64,000 nucleotides of DNA, from contig NZ_CP012401.1 of NCBI RefSeq assembly GCF_001305595.1, positions 434,001-498,000 on the forward strand, given 5' to 3'. Numbering within the stretch: position 1 is the first letter of the stretch; each line of letters opens with the position of its first letter. Position numbers and translations under genes: made by a program. Shown in pieces: positions 52,751 to 64,000 of the stretch. Under the pieces are notes generated by a model. It was not told the DNA's origin. It ran no database searches and worked only from the letters and a program-made list of their open reading frames with translations. The DNA is from Azospirillum thiophilum. Lineage in GTDB: Bacteria; Pseudomonadota; Alphaproteobacteria; Azospirillales; Azospirillaceae.

Positions 52751-54319
52751 ATGACCGGCGAGCGGGATCTGGCGTTGCAGGCGAAGGCATGGCCGTTCGA
52801 GGAGGCGCGCAAACTGGTCGCGCGCTTCGCCAAAGCGCCGCCCGCCAAAGGCTATGTCCTGTTCGAGACCGGCTATGGTCCGTCGGGCCTGCCGCATCTC
52901 GGCACCTTCGGCGAGGTGGCGCGCACCAGCATGGTGCGCCACGCCTTCCAGACCATGAGCGACATTCCGACCAGGCTGTTCTGCTTCTCGGACGACATGG
53001 ACGGACTGCGCAAGGTGCCCGACAACATCCCCAACAAGGAGATGGTGGCGGCCAGCCTGGGCAAGCCGCTGACCCAGGTGCCCGATCCGTTCGGCACCCA
53101 TGACAGCTTCGGCGCCCACAACAACGCCCGGCTGCGCGCCTTCCTCGACGGCTTCGGCTTCGAGTACGAGTTCCAGTCCTCCACCGACTGGTACAAGTCC
53201 GGCCGCTTCGACGAGGCGCTGCTCGGCATCCTGCGCCATTACGACGAGGTGATGGCGGTGATGCTGCCGACGCTCGGCGCCGAGCGGCAGGCGACCTACA
53301 GCCCCTTCCTGCCGGTTTCGCCCTCGACCGGCCGCGTGCTCCAGGTGCCGATGCTGGAACGCAACGTCGACGCCGGCACCATCGTCTTCGAGGACGAGGA
53401 CGGGAAGAAGGTCGAGCTTCCGGTCACCGGCGGCCATGTGAAGCTGCAATGGAAGCCGGACTGGGGCATGCGCTGGTTCGGCCTTGGCGTCGATTACGAG
53501 ATGTACGGCAAGGATCTGATCCCGTCGGCCGAGCTGGCCGGCAAGATCTGCAAAATCCTGGGCGGCACCCCGCCGGAAGGCTTCAACTACGAGCTCTTCC
53601 TCGACGACAAGGGCCAGAAGATCTCCAAGTCGAAGGGCAACGGCCTGACCATGGAGGAATGGCTGGCCTACGCCCCGCCGGAGAGCCTGGCGCTCTACAT
53701 GTTCCAGAAGCCGAAATCGGCCAAGCGGCTTTATTTCGACGTCATCCCCCGCGCGGTGGACGAGTATCTGACCTTCGTCGACAAGGTCCATGGCGAGGAG
53801 CCGGCAAGAAAGCTGGAGAACCCGGCCTGGCACATCCACAACGGCAAGCCGCCGGCGGTGCGCTCCGACGTGTCCTTCAACCTGCTGCTCAACCTGGCCG
53901 GGGCGGCGAATGCCGAGACCAAGGACAGCATGTGGGGCTTCATCCGCCGCTACGCGCCCGACGCCACGCCGGAGAACAGCCCCTTCCTGGACAGCATGAT
54001 CGGCTATGCCGTGCGCTACTACCAGGATCAGGTGAAGCCGACCAAGCGCTTCCGCGCCCCCACCGACGCCGAGCGCGCCGCCCTGACCGACCTGCTGGCC
54101 AAGCTGGACGGCCTGCCGGCCGACGTCCGCGCCGACGCCATCCAGAACGAGGTCTTCGAGGTCGGCAAGGCCCATGGCTTCACCGAGTTGCGGGCTTGGT
54201 TCCAGGCGCTCTACGAGGTGCTGCTGGGCCAGACCACCGGGCCGCGCATGGGGTCCTTCATCCAGCTCTACGGCATCGACGAGACCAAGGCGCTGATCCG
54301 CGAGAAGCTGGCGGCCTGA
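52751..54319 (+). CDS. lysS: Lysyl-tRNA synthetase, class I
   Basis: The 522-residue class I enzyme charges tRNA-Lys; many Alphaproteobacteria use it in place of the class II LysS. It shows the HIGH-type motif [21 protein letters not shown], then [15 protein letters not shown], the KMSKS motif KISKSKGNG, and [21 protein letters not shown]. The C-terminal helical domain ends LIREKLAA. No class II signature is present. Start ATG 52751 ([16 protein letters not shown]). Followed by a strong terminator. Confidence 0.95.
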   Translation: MTGERDLALQAKAWPFEEARKLVARFAKAPPAKGYVLFETGYGPSGLPHLGTFGEVARTSMVRHAFQTMSDIPTRLFCFSDDMDGLRKVPDNIPNKEMVAASLGKPLTQVPDPFGTHDSFGAHNNARLRAFLDGFGFEYEFQSSTDWYKSGRFDEALLGILRHYDEVMAVMLPTLGAERQATYSPFLPVSPSTGRVLQVPMLERNVDAGTIVFEDEDGKKVELPVTGGHVKLQWKPDWGMRWFGLGVDYEMYGKDLIPSAELAGKICKILGGTPPEGFNYELFLDDKGQKISKSKGNGLTMEEWLAYAPPESLALYMFQKPKSAKRLYFDVIPRAVDEYLTFVDKVHGEEPARKLENPAWHIHNGKPPAVRSDVSFNLLLNLAGAANAETKDSMWGFIRRYAPDATPENSPFLDSMIGYAVRYYQDQVKPTKRFRAPTDAERAALTDLLAKLDGLPADVRADAIQNEVFEVGKAHGFTELRAWFQALYEVLLGQTTGPRMGSFIQLYGIDETKALIREKLAA

Positions 54320-54342
54320 TTGGCGGCATGGCGGGAAAAGGA

Positions 54343-54369
54343 GGGGATGCCGGTCGGCATCCCCTTTTT
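54343..54369 (+). terminator. Rho-independent terminator after lysyl-tRNA synthetase
   Basis: The stem GGGGATGCC / GGCATCCCC with loop GGTC is followed by five T, 23 bases after the stop codon. Confidence 0.92.
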
Positions 54370-54371
54370 CG

Positions 54372-54657
54372 TTTACGAACGATAAAATGCGCGATCATTT
54401 TCAATTTCGATCGTTCGTCTGACCCGCGATTCTGGAATTGGCTTCAAAATATGCAGAATGCTGCTTTTCAGCCTATCCGTTGGGCGGAGCAAACCTTATT
54501 CCATACCGCGCTATGCGGACATCGCACCGCACCAATTCGAAAAGCGTGATACCGCTAACACGGCCATATCCGTATACTCCGCTTCGTTACTGCATTTTGC
54601 AGTGCGTTTCCTCCCTAGACTAAAGGCCGCGCCCTTCCGGGCAGCGGCCTTTTTTTT
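54372..54657 (+). ncRNA. Candidate small RNA locus in an AT-rich gap
   Basis: The gap 54320-54804 has an AT-rich stretch with no credible gene, ending in an excellent terminator: AAGGCCGC-GCCC, loop TTCC, GGGC-A-GCGGCCTT and eight T (54650-54657). A second structure, ACGAACGAT / ATCGTTCGT (about 54373-54414), lies near the proposed 5' end. A terminator not attached to a gene in its own strand suggests an independent transcript. The 5' end and the very existence of the RNA are inferred. Confidence 0.45.
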
Positions 54658-54804
54658 GCCCCTGCGGCCCCGGACCGCCCCGCCTGTGACGGCCATCACA
54701 CCCTAATTCCATAAAATACGAGATAAATTCCAGAGACAGCCATGGCCGGCCGCATCGAACCGGCCATCCGGACATCCGGGACCAATCGCAAGGGAGGGCG
54801 TGGA

Positions 54805-55701
54805 ATGTCGACCGATCCGCCGCCGTTCGAACGCCATCACCGCACCGCCCAGGCGTTGGTCAGCACCTTCCAGGAGGCGCTGGAGCCGCAATTCACCGCC
54901 AAGGGTGCCCTGTCGCGCGAGGATTTCACCCGCGCCGTAGGGCTGATGATGGCGCACTGGCCGTCGGTGCTGCCGCTGTTCGCCACCATCTGCCAGAGCT
55001 GCACCGCCTCGGCCTGCGGCGGCTGCGGCCCGGCGGGAGAGGCGCCGCCGCTTTTCCAGGCCGACGGGCGCCGCCGCGACTTCGTGACCCGGCTGATGGT
55101 GTCGGCGCTGCGCACGCGGCTGCCCGACAGCATGGACCCGATTACCGGCGCGACCTTTCCCCAGATCATCGTCCCCGGCCTGCAGGCCAGCCTGTCCGCC
55201 CTGTTCTACGAGAAGGAATGGGAGGCCCTGAACGCCAGCGCGCTGTCTGTCTTCAACCGGCTCGGCACCGACCGGGATGCGGAGGTCTGGCGGCGTCTGG
55301 CGCATGAGGATACGCTGGCGGTGCTGGCCGACATGCCCTTCGTGCGGGCGATGCTGCGCTTCCGCCAGTTCCACCAGCAGCGCCAGACCTTCATCCGGCG
55401 GATGACCGACCAGCTGCGCGACAGCCGCTTCATCTTCGCCGACCAGCATTTCGAGACGCTGTTCGATGCCCTGTTCGGCCGCCTGCGCGAGGGCGTGCGC
55501 ACCGAGCAGGACCGCGCCCGCATCGACATCCATTACGGCGAGGGCACCGCGGAAGCGCTGATGCGCATCTTCGACCAGTTCGACAGGCACCGGCTGGAAC
55601 AGGCCGCCGCCATCCGCGTGCCGGGTGGCCGGCGGACGCCGCGGCCGATGCTGGCGCAACGCAACATGCTGGGCGCCACCCCGGCGGCGAAGCGGCGCTG
55701 A
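54805..55701 (+). CDS. Unknown 298-aa protein with a four-Cys cluster
   Basis: ATG 54805 follows AGGGAGGG and opens MSTDPPPFERHHRTAQALVS. A compact cysteine group (Cys63, Cys66, Cys71, Cys74 in CQSCTASACGGCG) could bind zinc or an iron-sulfur cluster. The rest is helical and charged (MLRFRQFHQQRQTFIRRMTD, FETLFDALFGRLREGVRTEQD). No family is recognised. No signal peptide. The region upstream holds the candidate RNA terminator; the gene stands alone. Confidence 0.75.
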   Translation: MSTDPPPFERHHRTAQALVSTFQEALEPQFTAKGALSREDFTRAVGLMMAHWPSVLPLFATICQSCTASACGGCGPAGEAPPLFQADGRRRDFVTRLMVSALRTRLPDSMDPITGATFPQIIVPGLQASLSALFYEKEWEALNASALSVFNRLGTDRDAEVWRRLAHEDTLAVLADMPFVRAMLRFRQFHQQRQTFIRRMTDQLRDSRFIFADQHFETLFDALFGRLREGVRTEQDRARIDIHYGEGTAEALMRIFDQFDRHRLEQAAAIRVPGGRRTPRPMLAQRNMLGATPAAKRR

Positions 55702-55869
55702 GCGAAACGGCGCGCAGGAAATCAAGGGGGCTGCCGTAGGCGTATTAGGACCCCGTTAACCTGGGCGGCGCTTTGATAACGGTTGGCGCTTCGAAGAGGC
55801 GCATGACGTCCACATCTCCACCGCAGCCCTGAAGGGGGGAGCGGTGCCAATCGCAAGGCTCGCAGTCCG

Positions 55870-57135
55870 GTGACAGCCCGGCGCTCCCCGTCCCCTCCCC
55901 CGAACGCTCTCCCGCTGGAGACGGACGGTGGAGTCGCGCCCGAACTGATGGACTATCTGTTCGCCGATCCGCCCTCCCCGGAACCGGCGCCCCCGGCGCC
56001 GCCCTCGTCCCCGCCCTCGTCCCCGCCCTCGGCCCCGCCCTCGGCCCCGCCCGAAGCGCACCGCGGCGTGGCCCGGCAGGTCGGCGACGCGCTGATCGAA
56101 TCGCGGCTGGCCGGCATGGGCGACGCCGACGTCCGCTCCCACCTTGCCCGCAAGCTGTGCCGGCTGCTGCCGGATTTGCCGCCGGGCGGCGCCGACACCG
56201 TCAGCACCGTGGCGGTGCGCGCGCTGGAACAGCTGGCCCGCGACCACATCGTCCGCGTGCGCGAGGCACTGGCCACCGCGATCAAGGACATCGCCTGCGC
56301 CCCGCCCTCGGTGGTGGCGACCCTGGCGCGCGACGTCGAGCGGTCGGTGGCGGAGCCGGTGCTGCGCTGCTGCGCCGCGCTCGCCGACGAGGATCTGCTG
56401 GACATCGTCGCCGCCGCACCCGCCGGCTGGGCGCTGTCGGCCATCGCCCGGCGCCACAGCATCGGGGCCGCCCTGTCCGACGCCATCGCCGGCAGCGGCC
56501 ATGCCGAGGCGACCGGCATCCTGCTCGACAACAGCGGGGCGGTGATCGCCGAACCGACGCTCGAATCTCTGGTGGAGCGGGCAGCGGCCAATCCCGGCTG
56601 GCGGGAGAAGCTGGCCCGCCGCCCGGCCCTGCCCCGCCGGCTGGCGTTGCGGCTGGCCGATTTCGTCGATCTGGCGGTGGTGGAGACCCTGCGCCGCGGC
56701 CCGGACCTCGACGACGCCACGGTGGCGGAGATCGCGGCGACCACCCGCCGCCGCATCGATTGGGCCGAGGCGCCCGACCAGGGCGAGGCGCCGGAGCGCC
56801 GCGCCGTCCGCCTGCACCGGCTGGGCAAGCTGGACGAAACGGCGCTGGGCGACGCCATGTCGTGGAACGAGACCGGTTTCGTCCGGGCTGCACTGACCCT
56901 GCGCGCCCGAGTCGCGCCGGAGGTGGTGGACCTGATCCTCGACGCCCACGACCCGCAGGCGGTGACGGCGCTGGTGTGGCGGGCCGGCCTGTCGATGCGC
57001 TGTGCCATGCAGGTGCAGGCGCGGGCGGCGGGCATCCACCCGCGCGCCATGCTGAACGCCCGGCAGGGCAGCGGCTTCCCGCTGTCCCCCGCCGAGATGG
57101 CCCGCCACCTGGAACGCTACGGCATCGGGCCGTGA
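55870..57135 (+). CDS. DUF2336 family protein with Pro-rich repeat linker
   Basis: The 421-residue protein has a DUF2336 body (HEAT-like helical repeats) seen from ARQVGDALIESRLAGMGDAD through LARDHIVRVREALATAIKD, VATLARDVERSVAEPVL and GALAxxS-like segments. DUF2336 proteins are found in Alphaproteobacteria and some may act near two-component signalling. The N-terminal linker has a tandem repeat of 12 bases (PPSSPPSSPPSAPPSAPP at about residues 44-61). Start GTG 55870. A long palindromic repeat follows the stop. Confidence 0.8.
   Translation: MTARRSPSPPPNALPLETDGGVAPELMDYLFADPPSPEPAPPAPPSSPPSSPPSAPPSAPPEAHRGVARQVGDALIESRLAGMGDADVRSHLARKLCRLLPDLPPGGADTVSTVAVRALEQLARDHIVRVREALATAIKDIACAPPSVVATLARDVERSVAEPVLRCCAALADEDLLDIVAAAPAGWALSAIARRHSIGAALSDAIAGSGHAEATGILLDNSGAVIAEPTLESLVERAAANPGWREKLARRPALPRRLALRLADFVDLAVVETLRRGPDLDDATVAEIAATTRRRIDWAEAPDQGEAPERRAVRLHRLGKLDETALGDAMSWNETGFVRAALTLRARVAPEVVDLILDAHDPQAVTALVWRAGLSMRCAMQVQARAAGIHPRAMLNARQGSGFPLSPAEMARHLERYGIGP
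55999..56052 (+). repeat. Coding 12-bp tandem repeat (Pro/Ser-rich)
   Basis: CCGCCCTCGTCC and CCGCCCTCGGCC units repeat four to five times. They stay in frame and encode PPSS/PPSA, so copy number changes would alter only linker length. Confidence 0.8.
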
Positions 57136-57143
57136 CAAGTCCT

Positions 57144-57241
57144 TTGCCCCCTCCCTAACCCTCCCCCGCGTTGCGGGAGAGGGGACTGCCGCCGTTGTGC
57201 GCATCCCCCCTCTCCCGCGACGCGGGGGAGGGAGGGGGCAA
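57144..57241. repeat. Long palindromic intergenic repeat, copy C
   Basis: The outer arm TTGCCCCCTCCCTAACC is mirrored by GGGGGAGGGAGGGGGCAA. Inside are GCGTTGCGGGAGAGGGGACT and CCCCCTCTCCCGCGACGCG. It is the best-defined copy and lies between the DUF2336 gene and a convergent secreted protein gene. Confidence 0.88.
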
Positions 57242-57266
57242 CGGCGCGCGCCCCCCGGATCCCGCC

Positions 57267-57761
57267 TTACTGCACGCCGCCGCGCTGCATCGGCTGGCGC
57301 GGGGTGGCGCGGCCGGTGTGCGGAACCGGGGTGTCGGGCGAGACCTCCTTGTAGTAGGGGCCGCGGTCGGTCGGGCCTTCCATCGCTTCGGCCGGGGTGA
57401 CGATCTGCTCGCCGGTGCCGGCATCGAAGGCGATCAGCGGCTGCTGGCGCACCTTCATGCAGGCCTCCCGCTTGGCCGCCATCTCCGCCGTCAGCGACCC
57501 GTCGAGCGTCACCAGCGGCAGCACCCACTCCGCCTTCTGGTTTTCCGGGATGGAGGTGAAGACGTAGTTGGTCAGCGTCTGGCAATAGGCGACGCTGGTT
57601 TCCGCCACGGCATCGGTGATCGGCGCGGCGGTGATGGCGGCGGTGAAGTCGCCGACCGTCTGCGCCTGCGCGGCCCCGGTGGCGGCCCCGACGGCGAGGC
57701 CGGCCGCGAGCGCCAGCGACAGGGTCAGACCGGACATGCCGCGCGCCAAGAGTTTGGCCAT
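57267..57761 (-). CDS. Secreted 164-aa protein of unknown function
   Basis: The product has a signal peptide (LARGMSGLTLSLALAAGLAV then TGAAQA as a cleavage site). The mature protein carries two cysteines (AYCQTLTNYV and REACMKVRQ) that may form a disulfide, followed by a short basic C-terminus. No recognised domain. Start ATG 57761 with ribosome site GAAGGAGA; upstream in-frame codons to 57914 are non-family. Periplasmic location is inferred. Confidence 0.75.
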   Translation of the reverse strand: MAKLLARGMSGLTLSLALAAGLAVGAATGAAQAQTVGDFTAAITAAPITDAVAETSVAYCQTLTNYVFTSIPENQKAEWVLPLVTLDGSLTAEMAAKREACMKVRQQPLIAFDAGTGEQIVTPAEAMEGPTDRGPYYKEVSPDTPVPHTGRATPRQPMQRGGVQ

Positions 57762-57986
57762 CAACGCTCTCCTTCGATTGTCTTGGTACAAGTTGGTGAC
57801 CGGACCTGAAACATACGTATAAAGCCGAACGGTCCCGCCGTTGGAAAGGATCATCGGGGGTGCGACGCAAAGCTGCAATGCCCCGCTTGCGGTCGGGCTT
57901 GCCCTCCGCGACAAAACGCGCTACCTACGCTTCCGAAATCTCGGGGCGCTGGATCCCTAAGACGTTAGAATGACCAACGGTTCTAG

Positions 57987-59000
<1,014 letters not shown>

Positions 59001-59029
59001 AGGACGAACCGCGCGATCTCCGGCGTCTC

Positions 59030-59052
59030 CCCGGCCCATTTCCAGGGCCGGG
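59030..59052 (+). other. Hairpin between mdh and sucC
   Basis: CCCGGCCC-ATTTCCA-GGGCCGGG makes a perfect 8-bp stem without a T-run. It could set the mRNA ratio between mdh and the suc genes by attenuation or stabilising the mdh 3' end. Confidence 0.5.
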
Positions 59053-59130
59053 CAGGCGCCGGTGGTGTGCCCGTCTCGTCTTTCAGTCGACCCGTTTCGT
59101 CAGCCGAACCAAAAAACAGATGGACGCCCG

Positions 59131-60327
59131 ATGAACATCCATGAGTACCAGGCGAAAAGCCTGCTGAAGAAGTACGGCGTCGCGGTTCCCCGCGGCGGCG
59201 TGGCCTACACCCCGCAGGAGGCCGAAACGGTCGCCCGCGAGCTGGGCGGCCCGGTCTGGGTGGTGAAGTCCCAGATCCATGCCGGCGGCCGCGGCGCCGG
59301 GCGCTTCAAGGACAACCCCGAGGGCAAGGGCGGCGTCCGCGTCGTCAAGTCGATCGAGGATGTCGGCAAGAACGCCGCCGAGATGCTGAACCACGTTCTC
59401 GTGACCAAGCAGACCGGCGCGGAAGGCCGCGAGGTCAAGCGCCTCTATGTCGAGGAAGGCGCCGACATCAAGCGCGAGCTGTATCTCGGCATGCTGATCG
59501 ACCGCGCCACCGGCCGCGTCACCATCATGGCCTCGACCGAAGGCGGGATGGAGATCGAAGAGGTCGCCCACAACACGCCCGAGAAGATCATCAAGGTCGC
59601 GGTCGACCCGGCCACCGGCATCCAGGGCTACCACACCCGCAAGGTCGCCTTCGCGCTCGGCCTGGAAGGCAAGCAGGTCGGTGCCGCCGCCAAGTTCATC
59701 ATGGCCGCCTACAAGGCCTTCGTTGACCTGGACTGCGCCATCGTCGAGATCAACCCGCTGATCGTCACCGGCGCCGGCGACATCCTGGCGCTCGACGCCA
59801 AGATGAACTTCGACGACAACGCGCTGTTCCGCCACAAGGACGTGGAAGAGCTGCGCGACGAGGCCGAAGAGGATCCGTCGGAGATCGAGGCGGCCAAGCA
59901 CAGCCTCAACTACGTCAAGCTCGACGGCAACATCGGCTGCATGGTGAACGGCGCCGGTCTGGCGATGGCCACCATGGACATCATCAAGCTGTATGGCGGC
60001 GAGCCGGCCAACTTCCTCGACGTCGGCGGCGGCGCCACGAAGGAGCGCGTCACCGCGGCCTTCAAGCTGATCCTGTCCGACAGCAACGTCGAAGGCATCC
60101 TGGTCAACATCTTCGGCGGCATCATGCGCTGCGACGTGATCGCCGAGGGCGTGGTCGCCGCGGCGCGCGAAGTGCATCTGCATGTTCCGCTGGTGGTCCG
60201 CCTGGAAGGCACCAACGTCGATCTGGGCAAGAAGATCCTGGCCGAATCCGGCCTGCCGATCCTCTCGGCCGACAACCTCGCCGATGCCGCCGAAAAGGTG
60301 GTCAAGGCCGTGAAGGAGGCCGCGTGA
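59131..60327 (+). CDS. sucC: Succinyl-CoA synthetase, beta subunit
   Basis: The ADP-forming enzyme makes ATP from succinyl-CoA. The 398-residue ATP-grasp subunit shows [70 protein letters not shown] and [13 protein letters not shown]. Start ATG 59131. The gap to sucD is a single base (stop at 60327, start at 60329), so they are one operon and one complex. Confidence 0.97.
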   Translation: MNIHEYQAKSLLKKYGVAVPRGGVAYTPQEAETVARELGGPVWVVKSQIHAGGRGAGRFKDNPEGKGGVRVVKSIEDVGKNAAEMLNHVLVTKQTGAEGREVKRLYVEEGADIKRELYLGMLIDRATGRVTIMASTEGGMEIEEVAHNTPEKIIKVAVDPATGIQGYHTRKVAFALGLEGKQVGAAAKFIMAAYKAFVDLDCAIVEINPLIVTGAGDILALDAKMNFDDNALFRHKDVEELRDEAEEDPSEIEAAKHSLNYVKLDGNIGCMVNGAGLAMATMDIIKLYGGEPANFLDVGGGATKERVTAAFKLILSDSNVEGILVNIFGGIMRCDVIAEGVVAAAREVHLHVPLVVRLEGTNVDLGKKILAESGLPILSADNLADAAEKVVKAVKEAA

Positions 60328-60328
60328 A

Positions 60329-61204
60329 ATGGCTGTTCTCGTCGATAAGAACACGAAGGTGATCTGCCAGGGCTTCACCGGAGCCCAGGGCACCTTCCAC
60401 TCCGAGCAGGCCATCGCCTACGGCACCAAGATGGTCGGCGGCGTGACCCCCGGCAAGGGCGGGGCCAAGCACCTCGACCTGCCGATCTTCGACACCGTGT
60501 CGGAAGCCGTCGAGAAGACCGGCGCCAACGCGTCCGTGATCTACGTGCCGCCGCCGTTCGCGGCCGACGCGATCCTGGAGGCGATCGACGCCGAAATCCC
60601 GCTGGTGGTCTGCATCACCGAAGGCATCCCGGTGCTGGACATGGTCCGGGTCAAGCGCGCGCTCAGCGGCTCCGCCACCCGCCTGATCGGCCCGAACTGC
60701 CCCGGCATCATCACGCCGGACGAGTGCAAGATCGGCATCATGCCGGGCCACATCCACAAGCGCGGCAAGATCGGCATCGTGTCCCGTTCGGGCACGCTGA
60801 CCTACGAGGCCGTCGCGCAGACCACGGCGGCCGGGCTGGGGCAGACCACCTGCATCGGCATCGGCGGCGACCCGGTCAACGGCACCAACTTCGTCGACAG
60901 CCTGGAGCTGTTCGTGAAGGACCCGGAGACCGAGGGCATCATCATGATCGGCGAGATCGGCGGCGACGCCGAAGTCCGCGGCGCCGAGTTCATCAAGGCG
61001 TCGGGCACGAAGAAGCCGGTCGTCGGCTTCATCGCCGGCCGCACGGCTCCTCCGGGCCGCCGCATGGGCCATGCCGGCGCGGTGATCTCCGGCGGCAACG
61101 ACACCGCCGACTTCAAGATCGACTTCATGAAGTCGGTCGGCATCGCCGTCGCCGACAGCCCCGCCTCGCTGGGCTCCACCATGCTGAAGGTGTTCAAGGG
61201 CTGA
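60329..61204 (+). CDS. sucD: Succinyl-CoA synthetase, alpha subunit
   Basis: The 291-residue subunit binds CoA and carries the phosphorylated His in [12 protein letters not shown]. Further signatures: [25 protein letters not shown]-type [21 protein letters not shown] and [15 protein letters not shown]. It starts 1 base after the sucC stop. It sits 305 bases before sucA, with an inverted repeat in between. Confidence 0.97.
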   Translation: MAVLVDKNTKVICQGFTGAQGTFHSEQAIAYGTKMVGGVTPGKGGAKHLDLPIFDTVSEAVEKTGANASVIYVPPPFAADAILEAIDAEIPLVVCITEGIPVLDMVRVKRALSGSATRLIGPNCPGIITPDECKIGIMPGHIHKRGKIGIVSRSGTLTYEAVAQTTAAGLGQTTCIGIGGDPVNGTNFVDSLELFVKDPETEGIIMIGEIGGDAEVRGAEFIKASGTKKPVVGFIAGRTAPPGRRMGHAGAVISGGNDTADFKIDFMKSVGIAVADSPASLGSTMLKVFKG

Positions 61205-61509
61205 TCGGGCCGCGGGCGGCCGGCGGCGTGCGCGCTTGCCGGCCCTCCGCACCCGGTCCGCGTCACCGGAGATGACGGGCGGGCCGCCACGGCGACCCGC
61301 CCGCCGCCTCTCGAGGCGTGCGTGCCCCCTCTGGACGGACGGTCCTGGGAACCCATATGCAGGCATCGGCGGCGCGATCCGCGCTCCCGCCGGCCGCCCC
61401 TGCCGGTTCCTGCACATGGGTATCCATCGATCCCCGTCCCCTTCATCCGCCCGAAATTCTCCCGCTCATTCTCCCATAGGGGACCCGGGTCCACGCCCGA
61501 GGTGAAACC
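61205..61509 (+). promoter_or_regulatory. Leader of sucA with a long inverted repeat
   Basis: ACCCATATGCAGG at 61351-61363 pairs with CCTGCACATGGGT at 61409-61421 (12 of 13 positions, 45-base loop). No gene is seen in the 305 bases. It may carry the sucA promoter, a transcript-end structure for sucCD or a post-transcriptional control site. Confidence 0.45.

Positions 61510-64000
<2,491 letters not shown>

Noticed and set aside
55999..56052. Possible CRISPR-like or iteron array
   Set aside because: The 12-bp units are in frame and encode a Pro/Ser linker of the DUF2336 protein; there are no spacers.

Overview
The window is GC-rich chromosomal DNA from an alphaproteobacterium, most likely a Rhodospirillales member close to Azospirillum. 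The evidence is the codon bias, the dnaX-ybaB-recR block, a class I lysyl-tRNA synthetase, a Coq7-type ubiquinone hydroxylase, and the mdh-sucC-sucD-sucA order. The genus is an inference from gene content and style, not from a database match.

Layout. 274-7240: pgk, the 4.5S SRP RNA, dnaX-ybaB-recR, gluQ, a 55-aa protein and an HNH endonuclease. 7258-15155: a dsbB-coq7 pair, tRNA-Leu(CAA), then a respiratory cluster of coxB with a fused cytochrome c and a coxA-coxC fusion, converging on ctaG and a triheme cytochrome c. 15398-17222: a probable sulfide/persulfide-responsive group made of a YgaV/BigR-like ArsR regulator, a DUF2892 membrane protein, an AhpD-like protein and a divergent rhodanese.

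17253-33289 is the main find, an integrated element of about 16 kb in a tRNA-Leu(UAA) gene. It carries a tyrosine integrase, a repressor-like protein with three operators, a DUF4258/HTH pair, MerR- and AlpA-like regulators, and a primase plus an ATPase flanked by iterons. A full head and packaging module follows: portal, protease-capsid fusion, connector, adaptor, HNH, TerS and TerL. No tail or lysis gene is visible. This matches the plan of capsid-forming phage-inducible chromosomal islands (cf-PICIs), satellites that make their own heads and take tails from a helper phage.

33548-44328 returns to chromosomal genes (a cinA-like gene, sfsA, map, recQ, mutT, argJ and a parvulin isomerase). It is interrupted by an AT-rich HEPN-domain gene that lies about 0.5 kb from tRNA-Thr(CGU) and may be a defence gene. 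44329-57761 holds secA, mscL, a GAF protein, a membrane c-di-GMP enzyme, an ArsR/SRPBCC pair, an SMR transporter, class I lysS, a candidate small RNA locus and several proteins of unknown function. 58032-64000 is a TCA-cycle block; sucA runs off the right edge.

A family of long palindromic intergenic repeats (about 100-230 bp) recurs at 4138, 42829, 47096 and 57144. Several short genes below the usual length cutoff were found by reading intergenic sequence (6069-6236, 21481-21606, 29491-29664 and 33548-33727).
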